DNA from: Mariprofundus erugo
GTDB taxonomy: Bacteria > Pseudomonadota > Zetaproteobacteria > Mariprofundales > Mariprofundaceae
DNA length: 64,000 bases
Direction of reading: 5' to 3'
NCBI RefSeq assembly: GCF_005818865.1
Contig: NZ_VBRY01000008.1
Span: 94,829-158,828 of the forward strand
Part shown: positions 25,364-33,066 of the stretch, one piece after another
How the letters are laid out: every line of letters begins with the position of its first letter
Position numbering within the stretch: the stretch's first letter is position 1
Program-made: the position numbers and the translations under genes
The notes under the pieces: model-generated
Seen by the model: only the letters and a program-made list of their open reading frames with translations
Databases searched by the model: none
What the model was told of the DNA's origin: nothing

Positions 25364-27010
25364 ATGGAAACACTCTCTGCAGCCTGGATGGTTTTATCAC
25401 TGGCGCTGGTATTTTCGATTCTGCTGACGCCGTTCTCCATGCATCTTGCCCGGCGTATCGGTGCGGTGGACGTGCCCTGCAGTCGTTCGGTCCATGTGGT
25501 GGCGGTCCCGCGCCTGGGTGGTGTAGGCATTTTTCTCAGTATGGCCTGTGCCGTCGCCTTCTATCTGAATGTTGATGCCTTCTCATTCGGTTTTCTGGCA
25601 GGGCTGCTGGTGATTGTGCTGACCGGCCTGCTTGACGATATCAGGCCGCTGTCCCACCGTTTTAAATTTGCCGGTGAGATTCTGGCCTCGGTGGCATTTA
25701 TCGGTATCAGCGGCTCGGAACTCTCCGGTGTCGGTAACCTGTTCGGTTTCGGCGAGCTTGTTTTCGGGCCATTTGCGTTTGTGGCCACGGTGTTCTGTAT
25801 GGTTGGACTGATCAATGCCATGAATCTGTCCGATGGTCTGGATGGGCTGGCCGGCGGACTGGCGATTATTGCCGCTCTGTTTTTTGCCTTTTTCGCCTAT
25901 AAGGCGGGGCAGCCGAATGTGATGATGATTGCGCTGGCCCTGGCCGGAGCGCTGCTCGGTTTTTTACTGTATAACGGCTTTCCAGCCCGCCTGTTTATGG
26001 GCGATGTCGGTAGTCTGATGATCGGCTATACCTGTGCCGTGCTGGCCGTGCAGATGGTTAATGTATCGGTGGATCATTTTTCGGTGCAGCCGATCACCAT
26101 TGCATTGATTCTTGCCGTCCCCTTACTCGATACCCTGGTTGTCATGGGGGCGAGAATAGTGAAGGGGATCAGTCCGTTTAAGCCGGATAAAACGCATCTG
26201 CATCATCGTCTGATGGCATTGGGGTTAAACCAGAATCAGGCCGTATCGATTATGTATGTGTTGATGTTTTTGTATGGGGCGCTGGCACTGCTGGCATTTC
26301 ATGCGCCTGCCTACTGGCAGTTTTATACCGCCATTATTGTGACAGCACTGTTCTATAGTCTACTCGGCTGGCTGGGGCGTAAGCAGATGTCGCTGGCTGT
26401 CGGAGTGATTGCCCCCCTGGCTAAGGTCTTGCTGCGGATTGAATCAATGCTGCAGGTGTCGCTGTTTGATGTCAGCCAGCACTATAGTCGCTTCATTTCC
26501 CGCAGTTTGGCGTTGCTGGCGCTGTTGCCGCTGTTTTTTCTGGAATCGAAAGTGGACGGGCTTGTATTGGTGGCGATCATAGTGCTGACGCTGGTGCTGT
26601 TGGCGCGTCGTCATAACCCCCGTGTGCGGGCTGTTTGGCAGGGGGTACTGTATCTGCTGATTTTATTCCTGCTTTACGTCTGTCATACTGCACTGCAGCA
26701 GAGCTTCTGGGCGACCTACTGGTCGGTGTTGGTCTCTTTGTCGACGGGGTGGATTGTGCTGACCCTGCTGGTCAGCCATACCCGGCGCATGCTGGCCTTG
26801 CACTCCTTTGAGATTTTGCTGATTCTGATCTCATGGTTGTTCTTTTTTCTGATCATGCCAATGGTCAATTTTGCCCCGCTGTCAGGAGAAGATATTCGTG
26901 TTATTTGTGTATATGCGATACCATTGCTGCTTGTTGGCAAGTTGTGCCTTGGTGGTGCTCACGCGTCGGTGCATGGGGATGTTCGACGTGAGGCAATCAC
27001 AGGGGTTTAA
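25364..27010 (+). CDS. WecA/VpsL-like undecaprenyl-phosphate sugar-1-P transferase with extra C-terminal membrane part
   Basis: A 548-residue polytopic protein. The first ~340 residues are a MraY/WecA-type phosphoglycosyltransferase: DVPCSRSVHVVAVPRLGGVGIF, GLLDDIRPLSHRFKF, NAMNLSDGLDGLAGG, FMGDVGSLMIG and the cytoplasmic HLHHRLMALG motif. It would start a glycan by placing a HexNAc-1-P on undecaprenyl phosphate. Residues ~340-540 add about six hydrophobic helices not present in WecA, without a motif I recognise. It heads the export cluster with a plausible promoter upstream. Confidence 0.87.
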   Translation: METLSAAWMVLSLALVFSILLTPFSMHLARRIGAVDVPCSRSVHVVAVPRLGGVGIFLSMACAVAFYLNVDAFSFGFLAGLLVIVLTGLLDDIRPLSHRFKFAGEILASVAFIGISGSELSGVGNLFGFGELVFGPFAFVATVFCMVGLINAMNLSDGLDGLAGGLAIIAALFFAFFAYKAGQPNVMMIALALAGALLGFLLYNGFPARLFMGDVGSLMIGYTCAVLAVQMVNVSVDHFSVQPITIALILAVPLLDTLVVMGARIVKGISPFKPDKTHLHHRLMALGLNQNQAVSIMYVLMFLYGALALLAFHAPAYWQFYTAIIVTALFYSLLGWLGRKQMSLAVGVIAPLAKVLLRIESMLQVSLFDVSQHYSRFISRSLALLALLPLFFLESKVDGLVLVAIIVLTLVLLARRHNPRVRAVWQGVLYLLILFLLYVCHTALQQSFWATYWSVLVSLSTGWIVLTLLVSHTRRMLALHSFEILLILISWLFFFLIMPMVNFAPLSGEDIRVICVYAIPLLLVGKLCLGGAHASVHGDVRREAITGV

Positions 27011-27071
27011 CCCTGTATTGAGGATGGGTGTGAAAAGAAAAATGGATGTTGTTTTAAATGAAGCAGGGGGA

Positions 27072-28295
27072 ATGATGAAAACTGGACCTATGACAAATAG
27101 AAATATCACTCAGAAAGCGACCGCGACACTCACGGTGTGCATGGGCATGCTGCTTGCCTCTTATAATGCCCAGGCTGCCGGTGAGGCGCGCAGCATTGAT
27201 CTTGGCGGCGGATTGCAGCTGACTCCGACCCTCGGTGTCAGCTATAAACACAATGATAATATCTTTTCGTCCACGACGAATCGCAAGAGCAGTAATATCA
27301 CCGTGTTTGATCCCTCACTGGCACTGCAGGCAGGGGATGATATCAATAATCTGGCGCTGTCGTACGATATCAGTCGGGGTATTTACCATAACAGTCGCCG
27401 TGATGATTATACCGATCATAATGTGAAGTTTGATGCCAACAAGGAGTTCACCCGGCGTTTGCAGGCGGGGCTGGCTGCCTACTATAAAAAGAGTCATGAT
27501 GCGCGTGGTTCGACCTTTACCGGTCTGGCGATCACCAATCCGAATCCGGACCGCTACCATGAGACAGGTGTGTCGACGACCATCGGTTATGGTGTGAATG
27601 GTCGTATCACGCTGATCGGAGATTACAGCAACAAGCGTTATGAGAATAACCGGGTTACCACCATCACACGTGATCTGGATACGATGGGCGGCGATTTTAC
27701 CTTTGCCTATCCGATTGCCCCTAAAACCGATGCCGTAATCGAGGCGCGTTACAAGCGCTTTGATTATAAATATCTGACGGCAACCACCAACCTGGACAGT
27801 AATGAGCAGACCTACTACGGTGGTCTGGACTGGCAGGCCACGGCCAAGACCAGCGGTAGTCTCCGTCTGGGATATATGAAAAAGCGCTTCAACAGTGCCA
27901 GGATGACCGGGGGTAATGGCTTCTCCTGGGAGCTGGGTATGGACTGGGCACCGAAAACCTACTCCACTGTTACGCTGCAGACGAAAGGCGGGTTCACTGA
28001 AACCGATGGTACCGGTTCATTCCTGAAAACGCAGGGTGGTTCGCTCAGCTGGCAGCATGAGTGGAGTGAGAAGTTCGGCCATCACGCCTCCGCCTCCTAT
28101 ACCGAGAATAAATATGTGGGAACGGCGCTCGGGCGTAAGGACAAATTGTCAACGGTCGGTTTCGGAGTGGATTATCAGATCGTGCGCTGGCTTGGTATCG
28201 ATCTGGCTTATGATCACTCAACCCGCCGCTCCAATGCCGCCAACTCAAGTTATAACAGCAATATCTACTCGATTAATCTGACCGGAACATTGTAA
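27072..28295 (+). CDS. outer-membrane beta-barrel protein of exopolysaccharide cluster (VpsM/EpsL-like)
   Basis: About 407 residues. A signal peptide (ATATLTVCMGMLLASYNAQA, cleavage after AQA) is followed by alternating amphipathic strands rich in aromatic residues, ending in a terminal strand SNIYSINLTGTL. LQLTPTLGVSYKHNDNIFSS is the usual first strand of barrel proteins encoded beside Wza/Wzc genes. It is likely an accessory outer-membrane component of polymer export. The ATG pair at 27072/27075 is preferred (GGGGG directly upstream). The frame is open further upstream into the WecA-like gene, so a longer start cannot be excluded. Confidence 0.78.
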   Translation: MMKTGPMTNRNITQKATATLTVCMGMLLASYNAQAAGEARSIDLGGGLQLTPTLGVSYKHNDNIFSSTTNRKSSNITVFDPSLALQAGDDINNLALSYDISRGIYHNSRRDDYTDHNVKFDANKEFTRRLQAGLAAYYKKSHDARGSTFTGLAITNPNPDRYHETGVSTTIGYGVNGRITLIGDYSNKRYENNRVTTITRDLDTMGGDFTFAYPIAPKTDAVIEARYKRFDYKYLTATTNLDSNEQTYYGGLDWQATAKTSGSLRLGYMKKRFNSARMTGGNGFSWELGMDWAPKTYSTVTLQTKGGFTETDGTGSFLKTQGGSLSWQHEWSEKFGHHASASYTENKYVGTALGRKDKLSTVGFGVDYQIVRWLGIDLAYDHSTRRSNAANSSYNSNIYSINLTGTL

Positions 28296-28371
28296 GGTGA
28301 ATCGGGGGGATTCGGGCAGAGCACCTGTCAATCGATCTGAATGATTGCGGGCGCGCCGGTCCGGCTACGGC

Positions 28372-28411
28372 AGTGGCGCAAAGCATTGTTGCTTTGCGCC
28401 ACTCTTTTTTT
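28372..28411 (+). terminator. strong rho-independent terminator
   Basis: A perfect 14-bp stem (AGTGGCGCAAAGCA against TGCTTTGCGCCACT) with TTGT loop, followed by a run of eight T after one C. It ends the WecA-like/barrel transcript before the export gene. Confidence 0.85.
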
Positions 28412-28480
28412 CACGGCAAGATTGGCTCTGGAAGCTTGAACAAGCGTGGTTGGATCCGGATGGGTTGCGCTGCGCTCTAA

Positions 28481-28501
28481 CATCAGCACATCGTGCTGAT
28501 G
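28481..28501. other. short hairpin upstream of export gene
   Basis: CATCAGCAC and GTGCTGATG with a 3-nt loop form a 9-bp stem, 30 nt before the start of the SLBB gene. No T-run follows; it could be an operator or a 5'UTR structure. Confidence 0.4.
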
Positions 28502-28533
28502 GCGGCGTTTAGAAAATGATGATGTGGAGTGTT

Positions 28534-29283
28534 ATGAGCGTTCGATGGTTGGCTATATGGTCCTTGTTGCTGCTGATGGCAGGTGCCAATAGTGCCTGGA
28601 GTGGCACCGATTACCGCCTTGATGCAGGAGATAAAATATCGATTCAGGTGTATGGTGAAGAGAGTATGGATGTCTCCGCCACACTCGGGGCATCGGGTGT
28701 GATTCGTTATCCGTTTCTGGGTAATATTACCGCCAGGGGAAAAACGACCGGGGAGCTTGAGTCACTGATCGAGGCCGGCCTGCGCGATGGTTATCTGGTC
28801 AATCCGCAGGTAAGGGTACGCATCGATGAGTTCCGCCCCTTTTTCGTCAATGGCGAGGTGAGAAATCCGGGCGGATTTCCTTACTCGCAGGGATTGACAC
28901 TGCGCAAGGCTTTGTCACTGGCCGGTGGCTTGAATGAGAGTGCTGACCCCGGCAAGGTGTTTGTCGTGCGTGAGCAGGACAAAACCCAGAAAAAGCAGCG
29001 TATCGATATGGATGCACCGGTTTATCCGGGCGATATTGTCAGTGTTGAGAAGAGTTATTTTTATATCTACGGCGAAGTGAAATCACCGGGTAAATATCCT
29101 CTGACCGGTGGCCTGACGTTCAGGATGGCGATTTCGCTTGCGGGTGGTTTTACCGAACGTGCCTCAACCGATACGGTGCAGGTGCGCCATGAAGGCGATA
29201 AAAACGGTTCCAGGAAAGAGTCGGAGCTGGATGGCAGTGTCGAGTCCGGCGATATCGTGACAGTCAAGCAGAGTTTCTTTTAA
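28534..29283 (+). CDS. polysaccharide export protein with SLBB domains (Wza/VpsN-like)
   Basis: About 249 residues: signal peptide (WLAIWSLLLLMAGANSAWSG), a Poly_export domain (YRLDAGDKISIQVYGEESMDVSATLGASGVIRYPFLGNI) and two SLBB repeats (FFVNGEVRNPGGFPYSQGLTLRKALSLAGGL and FYIYGEVKSPGKYPLTGGLTFRMAISLAGGF). No lipobox cysteine is visible, unlike E. coli Wza, so it is probably not a lipoprotein. It would form the periplasmic/outer-membrane channel with the copolymerase. ATG 28534 is preferred (GGAG 4 nt upstream); three further in-frame ATGs begin at 28516. Confidence 0.9.
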   Translation: MSVRWLAIWSLLLLMAGANSAWSGTDYRLDAGDKISIQVYGEESMDVSATLGASGVIRYPFLGNITARGKTTGELESLIEAGLRDGYLVNPQVRVRIDEFRPFFVNGEVRNPGGFPYSQGLTLRKALSLAGGLNESADPGKVFVVREQDKTQKKQRIDMDAPVYPGDIVSVEKSYFYIYGEVKSPGKYPLTGGLTFRMAISLAGGFTERASTDTVQVRHEGDKNGSRKESELDGSVESGDIVTVKQSFF

Positions 29284-29401
29284 ACGCACGATGACGGAGG
29301 TAAGGTGTAATATGGTGGGCGTAAAGGGCGAGATGTCAGGCATCATGTGCAAACGAACCACTTTTTTATCTTATTCACTTATCACTTGCTATTCGCGTGC
29401 C

Positions 29402-29428
29402 TTTCACATCTTGCATCTAACATCTCAT
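29402..29428 (-). repeat. short repeat family R2, solo copy before copolymerase gene
   Basis: TTTCACATCTTGCATCTAAC followed by ATCTCATGA matches the R2 units near fcl. Its last bases touch the TGAGG that serves the GTG start at 29439. Confidence 0.65.
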
Positions 29429-29438
29429 GAGGTTCAAC

Positions 29439-31412
29439 GTGGAGCATAACAATCGTTTCGGCGTAAACGCTGACACCATGCAGGAAATGGATATCAGCCA
29501 CTACCTGAAAATTATCAATCGCTACAAGTGGAGTATTCTGGCCCTGGCGCTGCTGATGACGGTGCTGGTCGGCGTGATCGTTTACTCGATGACGCCGATG
29601 TACAAGGCCACGACCAAGCTGTTGATTGAGTCGCAGATGCCGAAGATATCCAGTATTGAGGATCTTTACGGTGTGGATGGGCAGAATCAGCAGTATCAGC
29701 AGACCCAGCTGGAGATTATCCAGTCCCGTCACCTGGCTTCAATGGTGGTGCATAAACTCTATCCGGAACTTGCAGTGGCAACCCCGGTAGCAGCCGGCTC
29801 CGGTGCGGGCCAGACTGAGCAGCAGGGCTGGTTGTCGCAGTTGCGTACCGAGCTGGGCATGGAGGAGCAGTCACTCAAGCCGGTGGATCCGCTTGATGAG
29901 CGCATTCAGCAGCTGTTGTCCAGCGTGACGGTGCAGCCGGTGATGCGTACGCAGATTGTCGATATCTCCTATGTTTCCTCAAGTCCTGAAATGGCAGCCA
30001 AAGCGGCTAATGCCTTTGCACAGGCCTATATCGAGGATCAGCTGGAGTCGCGTATCGAGATGACCCAGCAGGGAACCAGCTGGCTGTTTGATCGTCTGAA
30101 TGTGTTGAAGGAGAGCCTGCAAAAGTCGGAGCAGGCCCTGCAACAGTATATGGACAGTCAGAGCCTGGTCGACGTCAAGGGGGTTGCAACCCTGGCCGGT
30201 GAGGGGCTTAAAAGCGCTTCAGAGAGGGTGACGGCTGCTCAGGCGGCATTTGCCCAGATTCAGAAGCAGTATGGTCCGAAGCATCCGAAGTATATTCAGG
30301 CCCGCTCAGAGCTGACTGCGGCGGAGAATGCCCTGAGCAGTGGCAGAAGCGAGGTGCGCACGATCGGCCGTAAAGAGGTGCGGTTGCGCGAGCTGCAGCG
30401 TCAGGTAGACAGTGACCGGCAGCTGTATGATCTTTTTCTCAAGCGCATGAAGGAGTCCAGTCAGGCGGTGGACTACAAGCAGGCCAATGCCCGTATTCTT
30501 GATACGGCGCTGGTGCCGGCGACACCCTTTAAGCCGAACAAGAAGCGCTTTATTCTGCTTGCCTTTATCGGCGGTCTGTTTCTGGGGGTACTGCTGGCAT
30601 TCCTGAACGAGTCGCTCGATCGTACGATCAAAACCAGTGATGACGTCGAGCAAAAGCTGGGGCAGGCAAATCTTGGTCTGCTGCCGAAGATGAAGCAGGC
30701 AAAAGGGGCCGGGCGCCCTGTCTTTCCGATTCTGGACCCTCAATTTACCGGCTTTGCCGAATCGATCAGAACCATCCGTACGGGTCTGGTGTTATCCGGC
30801 CTGGATAATCCGCACAAGATTATTCTGGTGACCTCATCGGTTCCCGGGGAAGGAAAAACAACCGTATCGAGTAATCTGGCCGTTGCCATGGCTCAGGTTG
30901 AAAAAACCCTGCTGGTGGGGGCGGATATGCGCAGGCCGTCACTGGCCAGAGCCTGTGGCCTGTCACCCGATCTGCCCGGCTTGTCCGAGGTGGTGGCGGG
31001 CGAGGTGAATTTTAAGGATATTATTCAGGTGGATGAAGCGACCGGGTTGCATATTCTCCCCGGTGGCATGATTCCACCGAACCCGTTGGAGCTGCTCTCA
31101 TCCGACCGCTTTGCCAAGGCGATCGGCGTATTCGAAAAGTTTTATGACCGTATCGTGATCGATTCGCCACCGGTACAGGCAGTCAGCGATGCACTGGTAC
31201 TATCGAAATATGCCAAGGCTGTGGTCTATGTGATTGAGGCGGATAAAACGCATGAGCAGATCGTCAGGAATGGTCTGAAGCGCCTGATGCAGCACGATGC
31301 ACCGATTGCCGGTATTGTCCTGAACAAGGTTGATATTGCCAGGGCTGAAAAATATGGCTACGAGTATGGTGGTTATTACGATCATTATGGCTATAGCACC
31401 AGTGAGAAGTGA
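29439..31412 (+). CDS. Wzc/VpsO-like polysaccharide copolymerase with BY-kinase domain
   Basis: About 657 residues. A Wzz domain with a first membrane helix (SILALALLMTVLVGVIVYSM), a long periplasmic coiled part (~residues 90-380, including the GNVR-type end KRMKESSQAVDYKQANARILDTALVPATPFKPNKK) and a second helix lead to a cytoplasmic tyrosine autokinase. Walker A is SSVPGEGKTTVSSNLA, Walker B IVIDSPP, and the C-terminal tail EKYGYEYGGYYDHYGY is the autophosphorylated Tyr cluster. Walker A' reads LLVGADMRRP, with Gly where the family has the first Asp. GTG 29439 is chosen (TGAGG 6 nt upstream); ATG 29427 is in frame. It controls chain length with the export protein. Confidence 0.93.
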   Translation: MEHNNRFGVNADTMQEMDISHYLKIINRYKWSILALALLMTVLVGVIVYSMTPMYKATTKLLIESQMPKISSIEDLYGVDGQNQQYQQTQLEIIQSRHLASMVVHKLYPELAVATPVAAGSGAGQTEQQGWLSQLRTELGMEEQSLKPVDPLDERIQQLLSSVTVQPVMRTQIVDISYVSSSPEMAAKAANAFAQAYIEDQLESRIEMTQQGTSWLFDRLNVLKESLQKSEQALQQYMDSQSLVDVKGVATLAGEGLKSASERVTAAQAAFAQIQKQYGPKHPKYIQARSELTAAENALSSGRSEVRTIGRKEVRLRELQRQVDSDRQLYDLFLKRMKESSQAVDYKQANARILDTALVPATPFKPNKKRFILLAFIGGLFLGVLLAFLNESLDRTIKTSDDVEQKLGQANLGLLPKMKQAKGAGRPVFPILDPQFTGFAESIRTIRTGLVLSGLDNPHKIILVTSSVPGEGKTTVSSNLAVAMAQVEKTLLVGADMRRPSLARACGLSPDLPGLSEVVAGEVNFKDIIQVDEATGLHILPGGMIPPNPLELLSSDRFAKAIGVFEKFYDRIVIDSPPVQAVSDALVLSKYAKAVVYVIEADKTHEQIVRNGLKRLMQHDAPIAGIVLNKVDIARAEKYGYEYGGYYDHYGYSTSEK

Positions 31413-31422
31413 GGAAAAAGCT

Positions 31423-31458
31423 GTGACTCGTGATTTGTTATTAGTAATGAGTGACTGG
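31423..31458 (+). repeat. short repeat family R1, copy after copolymerase gene
   Basis: GTGACTCGTGATTTGTTATT then AGTAATGAGTGACTGG, 10 nt after the wzc-like stop. It is inverted relative to the 31532 copy, so the two bracket the 31.42-31.56 kb gap. Confidence 0.7.
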
Positions 31459-31531
31459 TATGAATAAGGCAGTGGGCGGTGACCAGGGCGTAGTCGTGAG
31501 CTATTTGCATTCAAAAGTAGGAACTGGTCTC

Positions 31532-31560
31532 AAGTCACCCGTCACTAATCACCGACTCTC
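31532..31560 (-). repeat. short repeat family R1, copy before phosphatase gene
   Basis: AAGTCACCCGTCACTAATCA then CCGACTCTC, ending 2 nt before the ATG of the PHP gene and occupying the place of its ribosome-binding site. Confidence 0.72.
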
Positions 31561-31562
31561 TG

Positions 31563-32303
31563 ATGATTGATATCCATTGTCACCTGTTGCCCGGCATCGA
31601 TGATGGAGCGGGTGATATGGATCAGGCGCTGGCACTGGCTCGTCTGGCTGTGGCTGATGGTATTACCCATATGGTTCTTACTCCCCATATTCAACCGGGC
31701 ACCTACAACAATAACCGTCACTCCATTGAACAGGTGTTTGAAGCATTTAAGGCGGCCGTAGCAGAGCAGGGTATTCCACTGCAGTTGGCGATGGCTGCCG
31801 AGGTGCGCATCTGTCCTGAAATTCTGCCGATGATTGCCGATGGCAGTATCCCGTTTTTTACCGCTCCTGATGGCAAGAAGACGCTGCTGCTGGAGTTTCC
31901 GCACAGTCATATACCACCGGGTAGCGACAAGATGATCTACTGGTTGAGAGGGAAGGGGGTTCGTTGCCTGATTGCTCATCCTGAGCGCAATAAAGAGCTG
32001 ATGCGCAATATTGATAAGTTGCAGCCGTTTCTCAATATGGGCTGTAAACTGCAGGTGACGGCCGCTTCTGTAGCCGGTCGCTTTGGCGAGCCGCCAAGGG
32101 TCGCTGCCATGAAGCTGCTGGAGCGAGGCTGGGTCGATCTGTTAGCGACAGATGCTCATAATGCCAGCCACAGGCCTCCGCAACTAAAGGCAGGGAGTCT
32201 GGCAGCAGCCGCAGAGATCGGAGAAGACGCGGCCAGGGCGATGGTGACGACGGGGCCATGGGCGATTGTTGGCGGTATGTTTGAGGTGCCTTCGCAGTCA
32301 TGA
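31563..32303 (+). CDS. CpsB/Wzb-type PHP-domain tyrosine phosphatase
   Basis: A 246-residue PHP metallophosphatase: MIDIHCHLLPGIDDGAGDMDQAL (HxH metal site), TPHIQPG, LLLEFPH, LIAHPERN and DLLATDAHNASHRPP match CpsB/YwqE. These dephosphorylate the C-terminal tyrosines of Wzc-type kinases, which cycle during polymer export. It sits directly after the kinase gene. No ribosome-binding site is seen because repeat DNA ends 2 nt before the ATG. Confidence 0.92.
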   Translation: MIDIHCHLLPGIDDGAGDMDQALALARLAVADGITHMVLTPHIQPGTYNNNRHSIEQVFEAFKAAVAEQGIPLQLAMAAEVRICPEILPMIADGSIPFFTAPDGKKTLLLEFPHSHIPPGSDKMIYWLRGKGVRCLIAHPERNKELMRNIDKLQPFLNMGCKLQVTAASVAGRFGEPPRVAAMKLLERGWVDLLATDAHNASHRPPQLKAGSLAAAAEIGEDAARAMVTTGPWAIVGGMFEVPSQS

Positions 32304-32324
32304 AGACTGCTGTCTGAGTCTGTG

Positions 32325-33005
32325 ATGATAAAGCGTGCAGCAGTTTATCTGTTTGCGGTGGTGGCAACGTTGCTGTTGGGCTGGCAGATCAGCCTTTCCC
32401 TCGATTCGGCTAAAGCCTTTTCTTATGAGCACCGTGTTTATATGAGTTTTCAATCCTGGTATGCAAGCCATCAGATGCCCGGTGAGGAGGAGTGGCAGGC
32501 TCAGGAAGCCCTGATCCTCCGGGCTATCGCGCTTCAGGGGCGCAATGCATCGATTAAAAATACGGCCGGCCGGTTGTATGAGTATCGGGCTTATCAGTTT
32601 TCGCCGCAGTCCACTGCATTGCGTATGCAGTATGCCGAAAAAGCAGCGGCAATGTACAGGCTGGCCACTCATGACAGCCCCATGCTGGTGTATCCCTGGA
32701 TGAATCTTGCCCTGATCAAAATGAAGCTCGGGCAGTGGGATCAGGAGTTTTTTCAGGCATACCGGAAGGCGGTGATGCTGGGGCCATGGGAACTGGCCGC
32801 GATGCCTGTGCTGGTCGAGATCGGGTTGCTGGTCTATCCGAACATGGATGGCGTGAGCCGGCAGTTTATCTCGGCATATATAGACCGGGTTGCCGATGGT
32901 GCTGGTCCGATGGTTGGCGGGCAGTTGCATAACAAGCCTGCCATGTGCTGGCGTTTGCAGCAGATGGGGCATCCAAAGGCTTACGAACGCATTTGCGGCA
33001 CATAA
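32325..33005 (+). CDS. VpsP-like polysaccharide biosynthesis protein
   Basis: About 226 residues with one N-terminal hydrophobic helix (AAVYLFAVVATLLLGWQISLSL) and a soluble, helical, TPR-like remainder (AYQFSPQSTALRMQYAEKAAAMYRLATHDSP, MNLALIKMKLGQWDQEFFQAYRKAVMLGPWE). Size, topology and place after the export, copolymerase and phosphatase genes agree with VpsP-type proteins of Vibrio vps clusters. The assignment relies on context and general resemblance. A periplasmic, membrane-anchored location is predicted. Confidence 0.6.
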   Translation: MIKRAAVYLFAVVATLLLGWQISLSLDSAKAFSYEHRVYMSFQSWYASHQMPGEEEWQAQEALILRAIALQGRNASIKNTAGRLYEYRAYQFSPQSTALRMQYAEKAAAMYRLATHDSPMLVYPWMNLALIKMKLGQWDQEFFQAYRKAVMLGPWELAAMPVLVEIGLLVYPNMDGVSRQFISAYIDRVADGAGPMVGGQLHNKPAMCWRLQQMGHPKAYERICGT

Positions 33006-33066
33006 TCCGGTCTTCCCAAGCGGGCCACCACCGTGATCTGTTGGATCAGTTTAAATGTGCTGTTTT

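Noticed and set aside
22216..31560. CRISPR array formed by the short repeated words
   Set aside because: Copies are irregularly spaced over 10 kb, differ in sequence and orientation and belong to three families; there are no regular spacers or cas genes.
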